DNA from: Arthrobacter psychrolactophilus | GTDB lineage: Bacteria > Actinomycetota > Actinomycetes > Actinomycetales > Micrococcaceae | Assembly: GCF_003219795.1 (NCBI RefSeq) | Contig: NZ_QJVC01000006.1 | Span: 1-64,000, forward strand | Reading direction: 5' to 3' | DNA length: 64,000 nt | In this document: in pieces, positions 17,417-25,917 of the stretch | How the letters are laid out: every line of letters starts with the position of its first letter | Position numbering within the stretch: position 1 is the first letter of the stretch | Made by a program: the position numbers and the translations under genes | The notes under the pieces: model-generated | The model's input: only the letters and a program-made list of their open reading frames with translations | Database searches by the model: none | Told to the model about the DNA's origin: nothing

Positions 17417-18403
17417 ATGGCCGCGCAGCTGCTTAGGGTCGAGCCGGGCGCTGGCGGGATTATCCGCAAGGTTTCCGGACGTGGCTTTAGTTATGTCTCA
17501 GCACATGGCCAGAGGATCACCTCTGATGCGCTGCGGGATCGTATCGAAGCGCTGGCTATACCACCGGCTTGGACTCAGGTGTGGATTGCCTCGGATGCGC
17601 AATCCCATATCCAAGCTACCGGTGTTGATGCGGCCGGACGAACTCAATATATTTACCATCCGCGGTGGCGCGAGATGCGTGATGATGAAAAGTTCATCCA
17701 TTCCCAAGCCTTCGCACAGCGCCTGCCAGCCATGCGCCGAGCCGTCACTCGAGACCTGAAACAACTTGAGGACACCAAACGGAGAACTTTAGCTGCTGCC
17801 GTTCGTCTCATTGATCGTGCCGGGTTGCGCGTGGGAGGTGCCAGCTATGCCGAGGACAACGGATCTTTTGGGGTCACGACCTTGCAACGTCGGCACGTCC
17901 ACTCGGAAGGGGAGAAGATTCACTTGGTGTTCCAAGGAAAATCAGCCGGAAGGTGGAATGTTAACTTGGTCGACGAGGTGCTGGGAGCCTATTTCGCCTC
18001 TGTCCCAAGCACGCCGCGGAAGGGGCCGGCACTTAGCTACCTGTTGATATCGGGCCGGGACAAACAGTGGCATGCGGTTTCCGATTCGGAGGTCAACAGG
18101 TATCTCGGCGAGGTGGCGGGGTCGGGCTTTACAGCGAAGGACTTTCGCACGTGGCAAGGGACCGTGGTGGCTGCCATTTCTCTGGCAAAGTCATACCGCA
18201 AGGGGACTTCATCCTCGACTGCGGTCACGGCAGCGATTCAAGACGCCGCCGCTTGGCTCCACAATACTGCCGCCATTGCTAAGGATTCCTATGTTAATCC
18301 CCGGGTCATTGCGCTTTTTGAACTCGGAAAAGTCGCTCAGTTGAACTGCCAGCATGACAGTGCGGTTCTGAGACTGCTTGAGGCTGACGGTACGAAACAC
18401 TGA
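17417..18403 (+). CDS. DNA topoisomerase IB
   Basis: The protein is 328 residues, the usual size of bacterial poxvirus-like type IB topoisomerases. The N-terminal domain carries GFSYVSAHGQRI and IPPAWTQVWIA. The catalytic domain has LRVGGASYAEDNGSFGVTTL, where the usual RVG[NS]xxY order is kept, and KDFRTWQGTVVAA. The active-site tyrosine is within IAKDSYVNPRV. It relaxes supercoils by a transient 3' phosphotyrosine link. The ATG at 17417 has GGAAGGG upstream. It stands alone between small stress-type genes. Confidence 0.92.
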   Translation: MAAQLLRVEPGAGGIIRKVSGRGFSYVSAHGQRITSDALRDRIEALAIPPAWTQVWIASDAQSHIQATGVDAAGRTQYIYHPRWREMRDDEKFIHSQAFAQRLPAMRRAVTRDLKQLEDTKRRTLAAAVRLIDRAGLRVGGASYAEDNGSFGVTTLQRRHVHSEGEKIHLVFQGKSAGRWNVNLVDEVLGAYFASVPSTPRKGPALSYLLISGRDKQWHAVSDSEVNRYLGEVAGSGFTAKDFRTWQGTVVAAISLAKSYRKGTSSSTAVTAAIQDAAAWLHNTAAIAKDSYVNPRVIALFELGKVAQLNCQHDSAVLRLLEADGTKH

Positions 18404-18940
18404 CCTTCCCAGGGCCAGATTGCCTTCGCTCATGACACATTCGGGACGGAGGTCTACCCGGTGCAGACGTTCTCAGGCCACACAAGATCAGGAACTGCTG
18501 ATTGGTCAGATGGGCGGGCATCACGTCACGCTGTATGAGGGCCTAGATAGGCGGTAATGCCGAGGACGAGTGACCTGCACAAGCCACCCGTCCATGATTC
18601 TTAGAATGACCTATCCAGCTTCGAAAGTCTCACGTCTACTTTCTTGGCCATGCTCTGGGGCTACTCCCTGTGTGTCTGAGCCAGATCCATCGGGAAGTTC
18701 ATCAACCCCACGGGCCTTATGTCCCGTCGATTCTGTGTTGTCGGTGTCATCCTGATGGCCGCTCACTGGTTCTGGTGTTAGGTGGTTCACCTTTTGATCT
18801 TCCCTATTGCGTCCTGGCGTTTGAACTCCTTTGTGGATCAGTCGGGTAGAGGATAAGGGATTGCAATCGTGGTCGATATGACGCGAAGCGCGGCTCGACG
18901 AAGTCATGGTTGCGCACTCGGGGAGGGAATCTAGGTGGAT
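18404..18940. other. Intergenic stretch, one doubtful frame
   Basis: A 98-codon minus-strand frame at 18611-18907 encodes a hydrophilic protein but has no ribosome site and no recognisable family. Nothing else is supported. Confidence 0.4.
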
Positions 18941-19390
18941 CTAGGAGCTGCCTGCCGCGTCCGCATCCGGCTCAGAGGAAAAAGATTCGCGTTCAGTCCG
19001 AGTAGGACCCGAATTGCCCTCATCGAGCGGGGCATCCGTGGAAGGTGCCTCCAAGGGCGTCGGCTCGATCGGGTTCTCGCCAACGGCTTCATCATCTGCC
19101 CGGGCAAGTTCTTCGCGGTATTGATCGTCTGTGCCACCGAGTCGGCCTGCTCCGGGTTCGCCATCGCTCCCGGCATCTTCGTTTTCAAAGAAGTTCCGAT
19201 CCGGGGCGCCCAAGCTTTCATCACCGCGCAGCGAGAGCTCATCGCTTTCCTGACCACGCAGCGTGGGGTCAGAGGATCCCGGATTTGTCACGGATCCCTC
19301 TGGCATCTCATCTTCAGGAGTTGGAGAACCGTAACCGGACTCGGCTGGTATCTGGTTAAGTTCGGTGTTGGCTGAATCGTTGTTGTTCAT
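18941..19390 (-). CDS. Acidic, low-complexity hypothetical protein
   Basis: The protein is 149 residues, strongly acidic and rich in Gly, Ser, Glu, Asp and Pro, with repeated short patterns (LRGQESDELSLRGDESLG). It is almost certainly disordered and has no membrane segment. Such hydrophilic proteins are common among actinobacterial desiccation and stress genes, but no function can be assigned. GGAGAG lies about 6 bases before the ATG, which supports expression. Confidence 0.68.
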   Translation of the reverse strand: MNNNDSANTELNQIPAESGYGSPTPEDEMPEGSVTNPGSSDPTLRGQESDELSLRGDESLGAPDRNFFENEDAGSDGEPGAGRLGGTDDQYREELARADDEAVGENPIEPTPLEAPSTDAPLDEGNSGPTRTERESFSSEPDADAAGSS

Positions 19391-19628
19391 GGTGCTCTCC
19401 GTATGTTGTTTCCAGGGATGAACTTAATGTCAGATGGCCTATACATCAGAGACTCTGTCACAGGAAAGGTGCCTAGCACCGACATGTTGATATGCCGCTG
19501 ACAAGTACTAAGTGCGGTGCCTGCCTTTCTCACTGTAGCTATATGTTGCTACTGGCGAAACCCCACGGAATTGGCAACAGTATGGGGACAGACAAGAGAC
19601 TCCTCATCAAGAAAATGGAGGCAATTCA

Positions 19629-19887
19629 ATGTACGTCGTGATCAAAATTTTCAGCGTCCTAGCTAGCTTGGCTGCAGGTGCTGCAGCACGCAAGGCGTTG
19701 GAGATGGGATGGAAAAGGCACGGGACACAAGCTGCCAAAGGATGCGGGAGACCTGCTCAATTCCCTTCCGGGTGTCTTAGTGTTTGCTTTGGTCACCGCA
19801 GTGTCAGGTGCTGTGATCCAAGTGCTGACTCAACGTCTAGGAGGAAAAGTCACACGTGAGATCGAGCGCCATCCGGAAGAAGTCTAG
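19629..19887 (+). pseudogene. DUF4235 membrane protein gene with one-base frameshift
   Basis: From the ATG at 19629 (GGAGG upstream) the frame reads YVVIKIFSVLASLAAGAAAR and KALEMGWKR, the DUF4235 N-terminus. The next frame then gives GHKLPKDAGDLLNSLPGV and LVFALVTAVSGAVIQVLTQR, the second half. Removing one A from the AAAA run at about 19711-19714 joins them into a normal two-helix protein of about 85 residues. It is either a recent frameshift or a base-call error in a homopolymer. Confidence 0.75.
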
Positions 19888-20015
19888 ACAGATGGCCGAT
19901 TCAGTTTTGGACACTTTCGAATTCGAAACTCGTGTGGTTCGATCACGGCCCATGCTGTAGCGGTTTGGACTTTTGAGTAGTTCGGCTTGGTATTTGTATT
20001 AGTGTGCGTGTGGGA

Positions 20016-20216
20016 TTAGATCACTGGTGGGGCCTCGGGAAAGAACGGGTCAGGATGGGTGGGGGAGCCGGGCTCCGGAACTGGAGGAAAAGGCTCGCTT
20101 GGTTCATCGGGCTCGTGAGGATCCGGGGGCGTCGTGGGAACTGTGGGGGAGTCGGGCCCTGGACTTGCCGGGAAAGGGTCCGGGACGTTGGGTTGGGTTG
20201 GCTGGTGCTCATTCAT
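20016..20216 (-). CDS. Proline-rich small protein
   Basis: The protein is 66 residues and very rich in Pro, with repeated DP, EP and SP steps (PDPFPASPGPDSP, then DPHEPDEPSEPFPPVPEPG). It is disordered and acidic, without a signal peptide. Similar small proline-rich proteins are seen in Arthrobacter-type genomes, without known role. AGAGG lies 8 bases before the ATG. Opposite-strand frames here are by-products of this biased composition. Confidence 0.6.
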   Translation of the reverse strand: MNEHQPTQPNVPDPFPASPGPDSPTVPTTPPDPHEPDEPSEPFPPVPEPGSPTHPDPFFPEAPPVI

Positions 20217-20629
20217 TTCTGAAGCCTCTCGTTAATGTCTCATGTTCGTTGCCAGAGGTGGATGAACCTTGGCAGAGTACCTGCCGTCCACATCTAGGGC
20301 GGCTAATTTCCATGCTAGCGAGCTAGTTTGAGCGCGTCCATAGTCCACATATGGCCCCGACAAGTCCCACCGGCACCACTCATCTCTGTCCGTTGGAACG
20401 AGTCCACCAGCGCTGGATTCGAAAACGTGTAGGACACCTGGCCCAGCCGATACTAGGGTTGATTTTGGGGCATGGATTTTTTCGACAGCCCTCGCTAGAG
20501 TCGAAGTAATAGGTGAAGCGGCATCGCCGCGATTACACCTGAAGGTGTTGCGCGATTATGCGCCAAGGAGCTTTGCCGAATTGATTCGAAGTCAATATCG
20601 TTTCCCGATGCGAATGCGGAGGTTAAACC

Positions 20630-21193
20630 ATGTTTGAACACTTCAACACTGCGGACCAGGTCTTCCATTACAAGCTGGGGCTGGCTTTGACTATGGAATA
20701 CGATTCTTTGGACATGCTCGTAGAGATGGAAGAGGCCGCCTTGCGCAGCGATGTGCGGGATCTGTTCCGTGATCACGCTCATAAATCACGCCAGCAAATT
20801 GAAAATTTGCAGCAGATCTTTAGCCTCCTTGGGATCGAAGCCCATCAGGCGCCTTCACCAGCCAGCAAGGGAATGGCCAAGGAAGCTAGATCCTATATCG
20901 CCAAAACCGATGATGCTGTTCTTGATGGCGCGCTGCTGGCCGGTGGGTTAGAGCTCGCACACTATGAGACTGCTGTCTATGACGGCCTTGTCATACAAGC
21001 ACAGGCCAAGGGTACTGCCGGAATCGCTGAGTTATTGCATCAAAACCTTGGTCAGGAAAAGGCTGTGATCGAGGACATCAAGGCGGCTTTCGAATCCGTT
21101 GCAACTGAAGATGCTGCAATCCAGGAAGAATCAGCGGCACCTGATGCACCTGCGATAGTGATACCGCCTTACCTTCCGCCGGGGAGCATCTAG
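20630..21193 (+). CDS. DUF892 (YciF-like) ferritin-fold protein
   Basis: The protein is 187 residues. The first 150 form a four-helix bundle of the DUF892/YciF type: EYDSLDMLVEMEEAALRSDV, then FRDHAHKSRQQIENLQQIF, then LAGGLELAHYETAVYDGLV. Glu and His residues at helix positions could bind a diiron centre, as in ferritin-like proteins. The C-terminal 30 residues are acidic and Pro-rich. Family members are stress-induced. GGAGG lies 8 bases upstream. It starts a plus-strand run of four stress-type genes ending with csbD. Confidence 0.85.
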   Translation: MFEHFNTADQVFHYKLGLALTMEYDSLDMLVEMEEAALRSDVRDLFRDHAHKSRQQIENLQQIFSLLGIEAHQAPSPASKGMAKEARSYIAKTDDAVLDGALLAGGLELAHYETAVYDGLVIQAQAKGTAGIAELLHQNLGQEKAVIEDIKAAFESVATEDAAIQEESAAPDAPAIVIPPYLPPGSI

Positions 21194-21234
21194 CCAACAA
21201 TGTCATTCGCTATGAGAGCTGGAGGGTCAAGAGC

Positions 21235-21501
21235 ATGTCTAAAGGCAAGAACCCCAGTATGAAAGATCCCGAGATGTACCAGGCGCTCCGGGACGACGGC
21301 GTCTCTGGGTATAAGGCCGCCGGAATCTCCAACGCAGCCGCTGAACGGGGAAGATCGGCGGTGGGAAGGAAAGGTGGAAAATCCAAGGACTATGAGGACT
21401 GGACAGTGCCTGAACTGAAGGAGAAGGCCAAGGAGATTGGGCTGACTGGATATTCAAAGCAGCGTAAGGATGAACTGATCCACTCCTGGCACAATCCCTG
21501 A
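21235..21501 (+). CDS. DUF7218 / Rho N-terminal domain small protein, second copy
   Basis: The protein is 88 residues and closely parallels 5946-6212: KNPSMKDPEMYQALRDDGVS, then SNAAAERGRSAVGRKGG, then the SAP/Rho-N helix pair YEDWTVPELKEKAKEIGLTG and KDELIHSWHNP. Identity is high enough to call a duplication, probably with sequence-specific or general nucleic-acid binding. GGAGGG lies about 9 bases before the ATG. It follows the DUF892 gene by 41 bases. Confidence 0.86.
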   Translation: MSKGKNPSMKDPEMYQALRDDGVSGYKAAGISNAAAERGRSAVGRKGGKSKDYEDWTVPELKEKAKEIGLTGYSKQRKDELIHSWHNP

Positions 21502-21597
21502 TTGGATCGAAGAGCCTGGTTCTGGAAGTTGCAGGGAGCAGAAGGAACAGCCCCAAGCCCTACCGCATACCCATCTGTTATGACATAGGAGGACGAG

Positions 21598-22071
21598 ATG
21601 ATCGAGAATACTAGTGAACCGGTGGAAATATCCACGCGGATGGCGGAAGGGGAATGGACCCCTGAGTCGCTCGCAGAACAACTTGGCTCTTATCAAGACA
21701 AATTGCGCGAAATGGGTGCGCCCGATTCAGAAATCGAAACGTCCGTGGAGACTCCGCCAGACGGTTCAGCCACGGTCAAGGTCAGTTGGCAACGCACCGG
21801 ATCGCACACCTTTGCGGAGATGGGGCAGAGCACTTTGCGAGAAGCGGAAAATTCGCGCGGACATGGGGAAGTGATTCCTCCGGGAGAGGCGACCGAGGAT
21901 TCCAAAGGACTCGGTGCCGTGTACGGGGACGCGGAGCGGTCAGCCATCGATGAGCCGCCAACGCGCCGCGCCATGGATGCACTTGAGGATCAGACAGATC
22001 CCGACCTGTTGGTTTATACCACCAAGGAGGGAAAGACTTACGTCGAAGACGCAGGTCTTGCCAAGGAATGA
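21598..22071 (+). CDS. Hypothetical hydrophilic protein in stress gene run
   Basis: The protein is 157 residues, acidic, and has no membrane helix. [20 protein letters not shown] suggests a helical N-terminus. The middle is Gly/Glu-rich and the end ([20 protein letters not shown]) is ordered-looking. I do not recognise the family. AGGAGG lies 6 bases before the ATG, so translation is likely. Gene order with DUF892, DUF7218 and CsbD points to a stress role by association only. Confidence 0.72.
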   Translation: MIENTSEPVEISTRMAEGEWTPESLAEQLGSYQDKLREMGAPDSEIETSVETPPDGSATVKVSWQRTGSHTFAEMGQSTLREAENSRGHGEVIPPGEATEDSKGLGAVYGDAERSAIDEPPTRRAMDALEDQTDPDLLVYTTKEGKTYVEDAGLAKE

Positions 22072-22141
22072 CACACCTTTCCGGATAGTCCTGTGGGCTA
22101 TTTCCGGGGAAGAAATAACCAAACACAACAGGAGGAATGCA

Positions 22142-22375
22142 ATGGGTATCGCAGACAAGTTTGATGCAGCAAAAGACAAGGTCGCGGGAAAGGTCAAGGA
22201 ATCCGTAGGCAAGGCCACCGACGATCATTCCAAAGTGTTTGAAGGGAAGCTAGAGCAGGCAAAGGGTGCTGCGAAGGACAAGCTGGCAGACGCTAAGGCT
22301 CATCTTGAGGAAGATGCATCCGACGTCCATACCGATGACACCGAGGGTGGAACCTACGTCAGTCACAAGGAGTAA
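22142..22375 (+). CDS. csbD: CsbD family stress protein
   Basis: The protein is 77 residues, with repeated Lys/Ala/Glu helices ([20 protein letters not shown] and [20 protein letters not shown]), the standard CsbD composition, and an acidic tail ([13 protein letters not shown]). CsbD-like proteins are abundant, hydrophilic and sigma-B-type stress induced, with unknown mechanism. AGGAGG lies 6 bases before the ATG. It closes the plus-strand run and is followed by a strong hairpin at 22393-22428. Confidence 0.88.
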   Translation: MGIADKFDAAKDKVAGKVKESVGKATDDHSKVFEGKLEQAKGAAKDKLADAKAHLEEDASDVHTDDTEGGTYVSHKE

Positions 22376-22392
22376 GTGCCGCGAAGAGGCCT

Positions 22393-22428
22393 AGACGAGG
22401 AGGGTGCAGGAGCTTGCCCTCCTCGTCT
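22393..22428 (+). terminator. Hairpin downstream of csbD
   Basis: AGACGAGGAGGG pairs perfectly with CCCTCCTCGTCT over a 12-base loop. It is 18 bases after the csbD stop. There is no clear T tract, so it may be a terminator or an RNA 3' stabiliser. Confidence 0.6.
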
Positions 22429-22567
22429 GCAGTAGTCAAATATTCCACATTGGATCGCCAGACGTGTGTGACATGGTGAGGAGCTGAATCGTTTCTTCGG
22501 GTCCTAGCAACGGATCGTTGTGGAGCCCGCGTAGTGGGCGGCGCTCGTCAGGGTGCTGGAAAGGTAC

Positions 22568-22686
22568 CTAGTATTCCCAGCGCACATCTTGGGCGGACTT
22601 GTCTGGGCGCCATCCGCGCCATGTTGGATGACGGAGTTCGCCATCTTTGTTGAGCTCGGTGTACCGACCTTCAGCTACGAACTCTG
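22568..22686 (-). pseudogene. C-terminal remnant of ATP-dependent DNA ligase (LigD type)
   Basis: The minus strand encodes PEFVAEGRYTELNKDGELRH followed by PTWRGWRPDKSAQDV, then TAG. This is the C-terminal OB-fold end of LigD/LigC-type ATP-dependent ligases (usual form VaEVrf-ewT-dGrLRHPsfrGlReDK). Nothing of the ligase core is found upstream, where a plus-strand gene begins. Only about 39 codons remain, so it is a fragment. Confidence 0.7.
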
Positions 22687-22707
22687 GTGAAGTGGAAGGG
22701 AGTCGGC

Positions 22708-22866
22708 GTGGGATGGATCATCCTGTTGCTCGTGATTGGGTTGGCTTTAGCTGTACTTGGCTTCATTCTCAAAGGGCTTATCTGGTTGGCGGTTATTGGC
22801 ATCGTTCTGTTTGTCGTCGCTGGTGTCCTGGGGTGGAGTTGGCGTAGAGGTTTCATTCGCAGCTAG
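22708..22866 (+). CDS. 52-residue membrane protein
   Basis: GTG at 22708, with AAGGGAG about 5 bases upstream, opens a 52-codon frame rich in Leu, Ile and Val (VGWIILLLVIGLALAVLGFI, then LAVIGIVLFVVAGVLGWSW), ending RRGFIRS. It predicts two closely spaced membrane helices and a basic cytosolic tail. Similar two-helix hydrophobic proteins occur in Micrococcaceae. No function is known. A GTG at 22687 in the same frame is a possible earlier start. Confidence 0.6.
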   Translation: MGWIILLLVIGLALAVLGFILKGLIWLAVIGIVLFVVAGVLGWSWRRGFIRS

Positions 22867-24087
22867 GCTTCGTCGTTGGATTTCAGACTGTCGGCAAGAG
22901 GCGAGGAGCCCGTCTGAGGAGCTCGAATGTGTGGAGCAGCGCGGAATTTAATGTTGCATGGGGTGTGGTTAGCGGATGGGGTTCTTAGTGGCACCAATTG
23001 GTGTGGGACTTGCTGAGCACGCCAATCTCTCCCCGGCCGTGCAGCCGGTTGCGGGAAACTGGGCCGCTGGACTGGTCACGGGCAACCGATTACCTTCAAA
23101 TTTCCCAGCGACGACATTGGTGGTCATGTCTTCGGGCCGGAGCTCGCCACTACGCGCCCGCCGCGCGTGACTATGCACCCGGCCGCGGTCAGAGTCAATG
23201 GAGCAAAGCCAGGCTCAACGTCGTCGCGTAGGAAATCACGTTGCCGATCGAGGGATGGAATGCCAAATTAACCAGCCCCGGGAAGTCAGCAGTGCGGAAA
23301 TCGTTGGCGGTTCCTTTCCGAGATGAACCAAACCACGTCCACTTGATCACGCGTGAGATGCCCGCGGTAGAAATCCGGCGCCCAACCTCAGTACAACCAG
23401 ATCTATATTTTTGAATCGTTTGCCGGGTTCAGTATCTCTGTGATGGCTGACATTTGCGCCTTGCGCAGGACTAGTCACACAACACCTCGTGCAAAACAGG
23501 TATTGCCACGACACTCTAAACTTGCCTGACGTCGAACCAGAAATCATGGAGGGAGGGCTGTTGCCTTCTGGGGCATATTCCTTACGGACTGATCTGGAAT
23601 GCGTGTGCTGGGCCGTACTTCCGCATGAATCCGCAAATTTCCGTTGTTTCCCGAGGTTGGAGTCTGTTTCGATTCCTACCTTGGCTACACTCTAGACCCT
23701 GATTTTAGAATGATGGACCGGAACGGCCGCCCAACCCTAATATTTACGGGCAAGATTCCCTGGCGTAGCCTGGCCCTTTTGGCGAGCAAAGGGTGACAGA
23801 AGCCAGCGCACCGGGTGGCTTTCGGCACTCCATTGGCTTCGTCCGATAGTCACAAAGTGTCAGATTGGCATTCGGGCGGACTCCGGTGTTCAGTTGGAGA
23901 AAGCATGTCGTCTTACGGTGGGTGCCCTCTAGCCTAGACCTCTCGTGAGGTCTCTCGGTTGCATCCATAAAGACCTCTGATCATTGAAGGGAGCATTGGC
24001 CCGCGAGCAGAAGGTTGGGGTCTCTGATTTTCGATGGCTACCTGATATGCATTTCAGGAGCAATCCTGTATTCGATACAGACTCCGG
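22867..24087. other. 1.2 kb intergenic region, nothing coding supported
   Basis: I see no supportable gene. Repeated AGACCTC occurs as an inverted pair (23936-23953, AGACCTC, 4-base spacer, GAGGTCT) and again near 23971. A CTGTAT-TCG-ATACAG palindrome lies near 24067. The role of these is unknown. Confidence 0.5.
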
Positions 24088-24690
24088 TTAGGACCCGTGA
24101 ATGAGGTGTTGAATGGCGTCCAACAGTACGATGTCCGTGCCCTCGGACCGCAGGCCGGCAAAACCGGCGCTCACGATAGCTGCTCCTTCGAAAAGGGCAA
24201 CAATAGAATTTGCCTTCGCCTGGAGTGCGCTGGCTTCGAGCCCGGGTTGCGCACGGTGGACGATCACTTCGACGTACCCTGAATAGTGGGCGTAGAAGTC
24301 TCGGAGCACGGTAGCTATTTCCGCGTCCGAGGCTGCCATCGCCCAAATTTCAACATACAACCGCACGGTAGTGGGCTCATTTTGCTGCTGCATCATCGAC
24401 GCAAAAATGAGGGCGGTTTGCACGCGGGAGATGGGAGCATCGCCACCAACATCAAGGTCGATCCCCGTAGTTTCCCGCATCCAGGCCAGGGATCGTTGAA
24501 GTACGCGTTCTAGGACCGCCTGCATTAGATCCGAGCGGGTAGGAAAGTAGTGCTGTAAATGGCCAATGCGAACATCAGATGCCGCAGCAATATTGCGCAT
24601 CGTGGCATTGGCATTGCCCGAAGTGACGAGTACATGCTCCGCTGCATCGAGAAGGGCAATCCTTCTCAACTCACCTTTAGTCGGCGTCAT
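24088..24690 (-). CDS. TetR/AcrR family regulator
   Basis: The protein is 200 residues. The N-terminal helix-turn-helix covers about residues 8-55 (RRIALLDAAEHVLVTSGNAN, then IGHLQHYFPTRSDLMQAV). The C-terminal helical domain would bind a ligand. Its start overlaps the stop of the upstream gene by 4 bases (ATGA), so it is the second gene of a two-gene operon. A palindrome at 25747-25762 in front of the operon is its likely binding site, giving autoregulation. Confidence 0.88.
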   Translation of the reverse strand: MTPTKGELRRIALLDAAEHVLVTSGNANATMRNIAAASDVRIGHLQHYFPTRSDLMQAVLERVLQRSLAWMRETTGIDLDVGGDAPISRVQTALIFASMMQQQNEPTTVRLYVEIWAMAASDAEIATVLRDFYAHYSGYVEVIVHRAQPGLEASALQAKANSIVALFEGAAIVSAGFAGLRSEGTDIVLLDAIQHLIHGS

Positions 24691-25736
24691 TCGATTCCCA
24701 CCATCACCTTGTTGGACTGTATTTCAGCCAGAGCGGCGGCAATGTCTGGTTGGGATTCTGGGAACATCACGCCCGCCGTGGAATCAGTAGACAGGACTTG
24801 TCGGAGTCCAAGATATCCGCCCAGTGCTGTGAGGTGGGCTTGGCCGGCTGGGTCGGTGATTACGGCCGAGCGGCTTCCTTTAGCGCCATGTACGTCGATC
24901 CGGATGATGGCGCTCCCGCCTTGCCCGGGGGAGTGAAGAAGGGAACGTCGCAGGCCGGTCCACCGTTCGCCGCGTCCCCATCGGAAAAACCCTAGAGCCT
25001 TGGCTGCGAGCAAGGCGGAGGTTGAGGCGTTGGAACTAAAGCCGATTCGGGTCGCCACGGATTCCACCCCCAAAGCGAGGGGCAGCGTGAGTTGTTCCGG
25101 TGTATCCAGCCGGGCCACCTTCGTGCGGTGTCCACCGATGTCTACCCATATCGCGTCGGAGAGTGGGCTGACTGTTGCCAGCATGCCATCACGGCGCACC
25201 TCGTAGTCTTGGCCCAGACGGTCGATGAAGTCCACTGAGTCGGCCCCTGCCCGGTCATTGACGTCATACCTGATCGCAATTTCAACACTTTGTGCGCCAC
25301 CTATCTCCTGACTGAGGGAAGCTGCCACAATATTCACAATGCCGCCCATCCATCCTGATGACAGGAGTACGGGTGCGGTCGGCTGCAGCAGGTTTGCCAG
25401 CGCTGCGGCCCGCAACATTCGACTCGTCCAGCGGGTCAGATCCACATAGGGGATTCCTGCGCGTACCGCAGCGCGCAAAATCCGATCCTCGGGATCATTG
25501 ACGGTGCTGACAATAGCCCTGGCCGTGGCGGAAAACGGTTCTGGATCGTTCAGATCCCATCGACTGACATTAGCTCCAAGCTCGGCGGCCAGCGTTTGTC
25601 CTTTTGATGGGTTCCGTCCGGCAAGCAGCAGTGGCCATGTAGGCGCGCAAAGCCGCGCCAGCTCGCTGCCCACGGTGCCGTAGCCTCCGACAATGAGGAT
25701 GGGGCCGTTGGGTGAGTACTGAAGATGATCTGTCAT
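24687..25736 (-). CDS. Saccharopine-dehydrogenase-like NAD(P)-binding protein
   Basis: The protein is 349 residues. GPILIVGGYGTVGSELARLC is the N-terminal Rossmann loop. AIVSTVNDPEDRILRAAVRA and GIPYVDLTRWTSRM follow as in saccharopine-dehydrogenase-like reductases. The C-terminal half is weakly conserved. The substrate is unknown. It may be a trans-acting reductase or carry out another small-molecule redox step. It is translationally coupled to the downstream TetR gene, and an inverted repeat lies 10 bases before its ATG. Confidence 0.8.
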   Translation of the reverse strand: MTDHLQYSPNGPILIVGGYGTVGSELARLCAPTWPLLLAGRNPSKGQTLAAELGANVSRWDLNDPEPFSATARAIVSTVNDPEDRILRAAVRAGIPYVDLTRWTSRMLRAAALANLLQPTAPVLLSSGWMGGIVNIVAASLSQEIGGAQSVEIAIRYDVNDRAGADSVDFIDRLGQDYEVRRDGMLATVSPLSDAIWVDIGGHRTKVARLDTPEQLTLPLALGVESVATRIGFSSNASTSALLAAKALGFFRWGRGERWTGLRRSLLHSPGQGGSAIIRIDVHGAKGSRSAVITDPAGQAHLTALGGYLGLRQVLSTDSTAGVMFPESQPDIAAALAEIQSNKVMVGIE

Positions 25737-25746
25737 GCATTCAATT

Positions 25747-25762
25747 TAGGTCGTTTGACCTA
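25747..25762. promoter_or_regulatory. Probable TetR operator
   Basis: TAGGTC, 4-base spacer GTTT, GACCTA is a perfect inverted repeat 10 bases upstream of the reductase-tetR operon start. Position and symmetry fit autoregulation by the TetR at 24088-24690. Confidence 0.6.
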
Positions 25763-25917
25763 TTAAGTCGAATTGGGTGTCACTACTTCGAACCCAGCGG
25801 CGGCCCAACAAATTGTCAGGGATGAATGTAAGAACCGCCGCACGGGTTTCAAGTAGCTCCAGACTTCAGGGAATGGTGGCAGGTTTGCGGCACCTGGGCC
25901 GGATGCCTACGCCGTTG

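Noticed and set aside
18611-18907. 98-codon minus-strand hydrophilic frame
   Set aside because: No ribosome site before its ATG and no recognisable family; composition alone is not enough.
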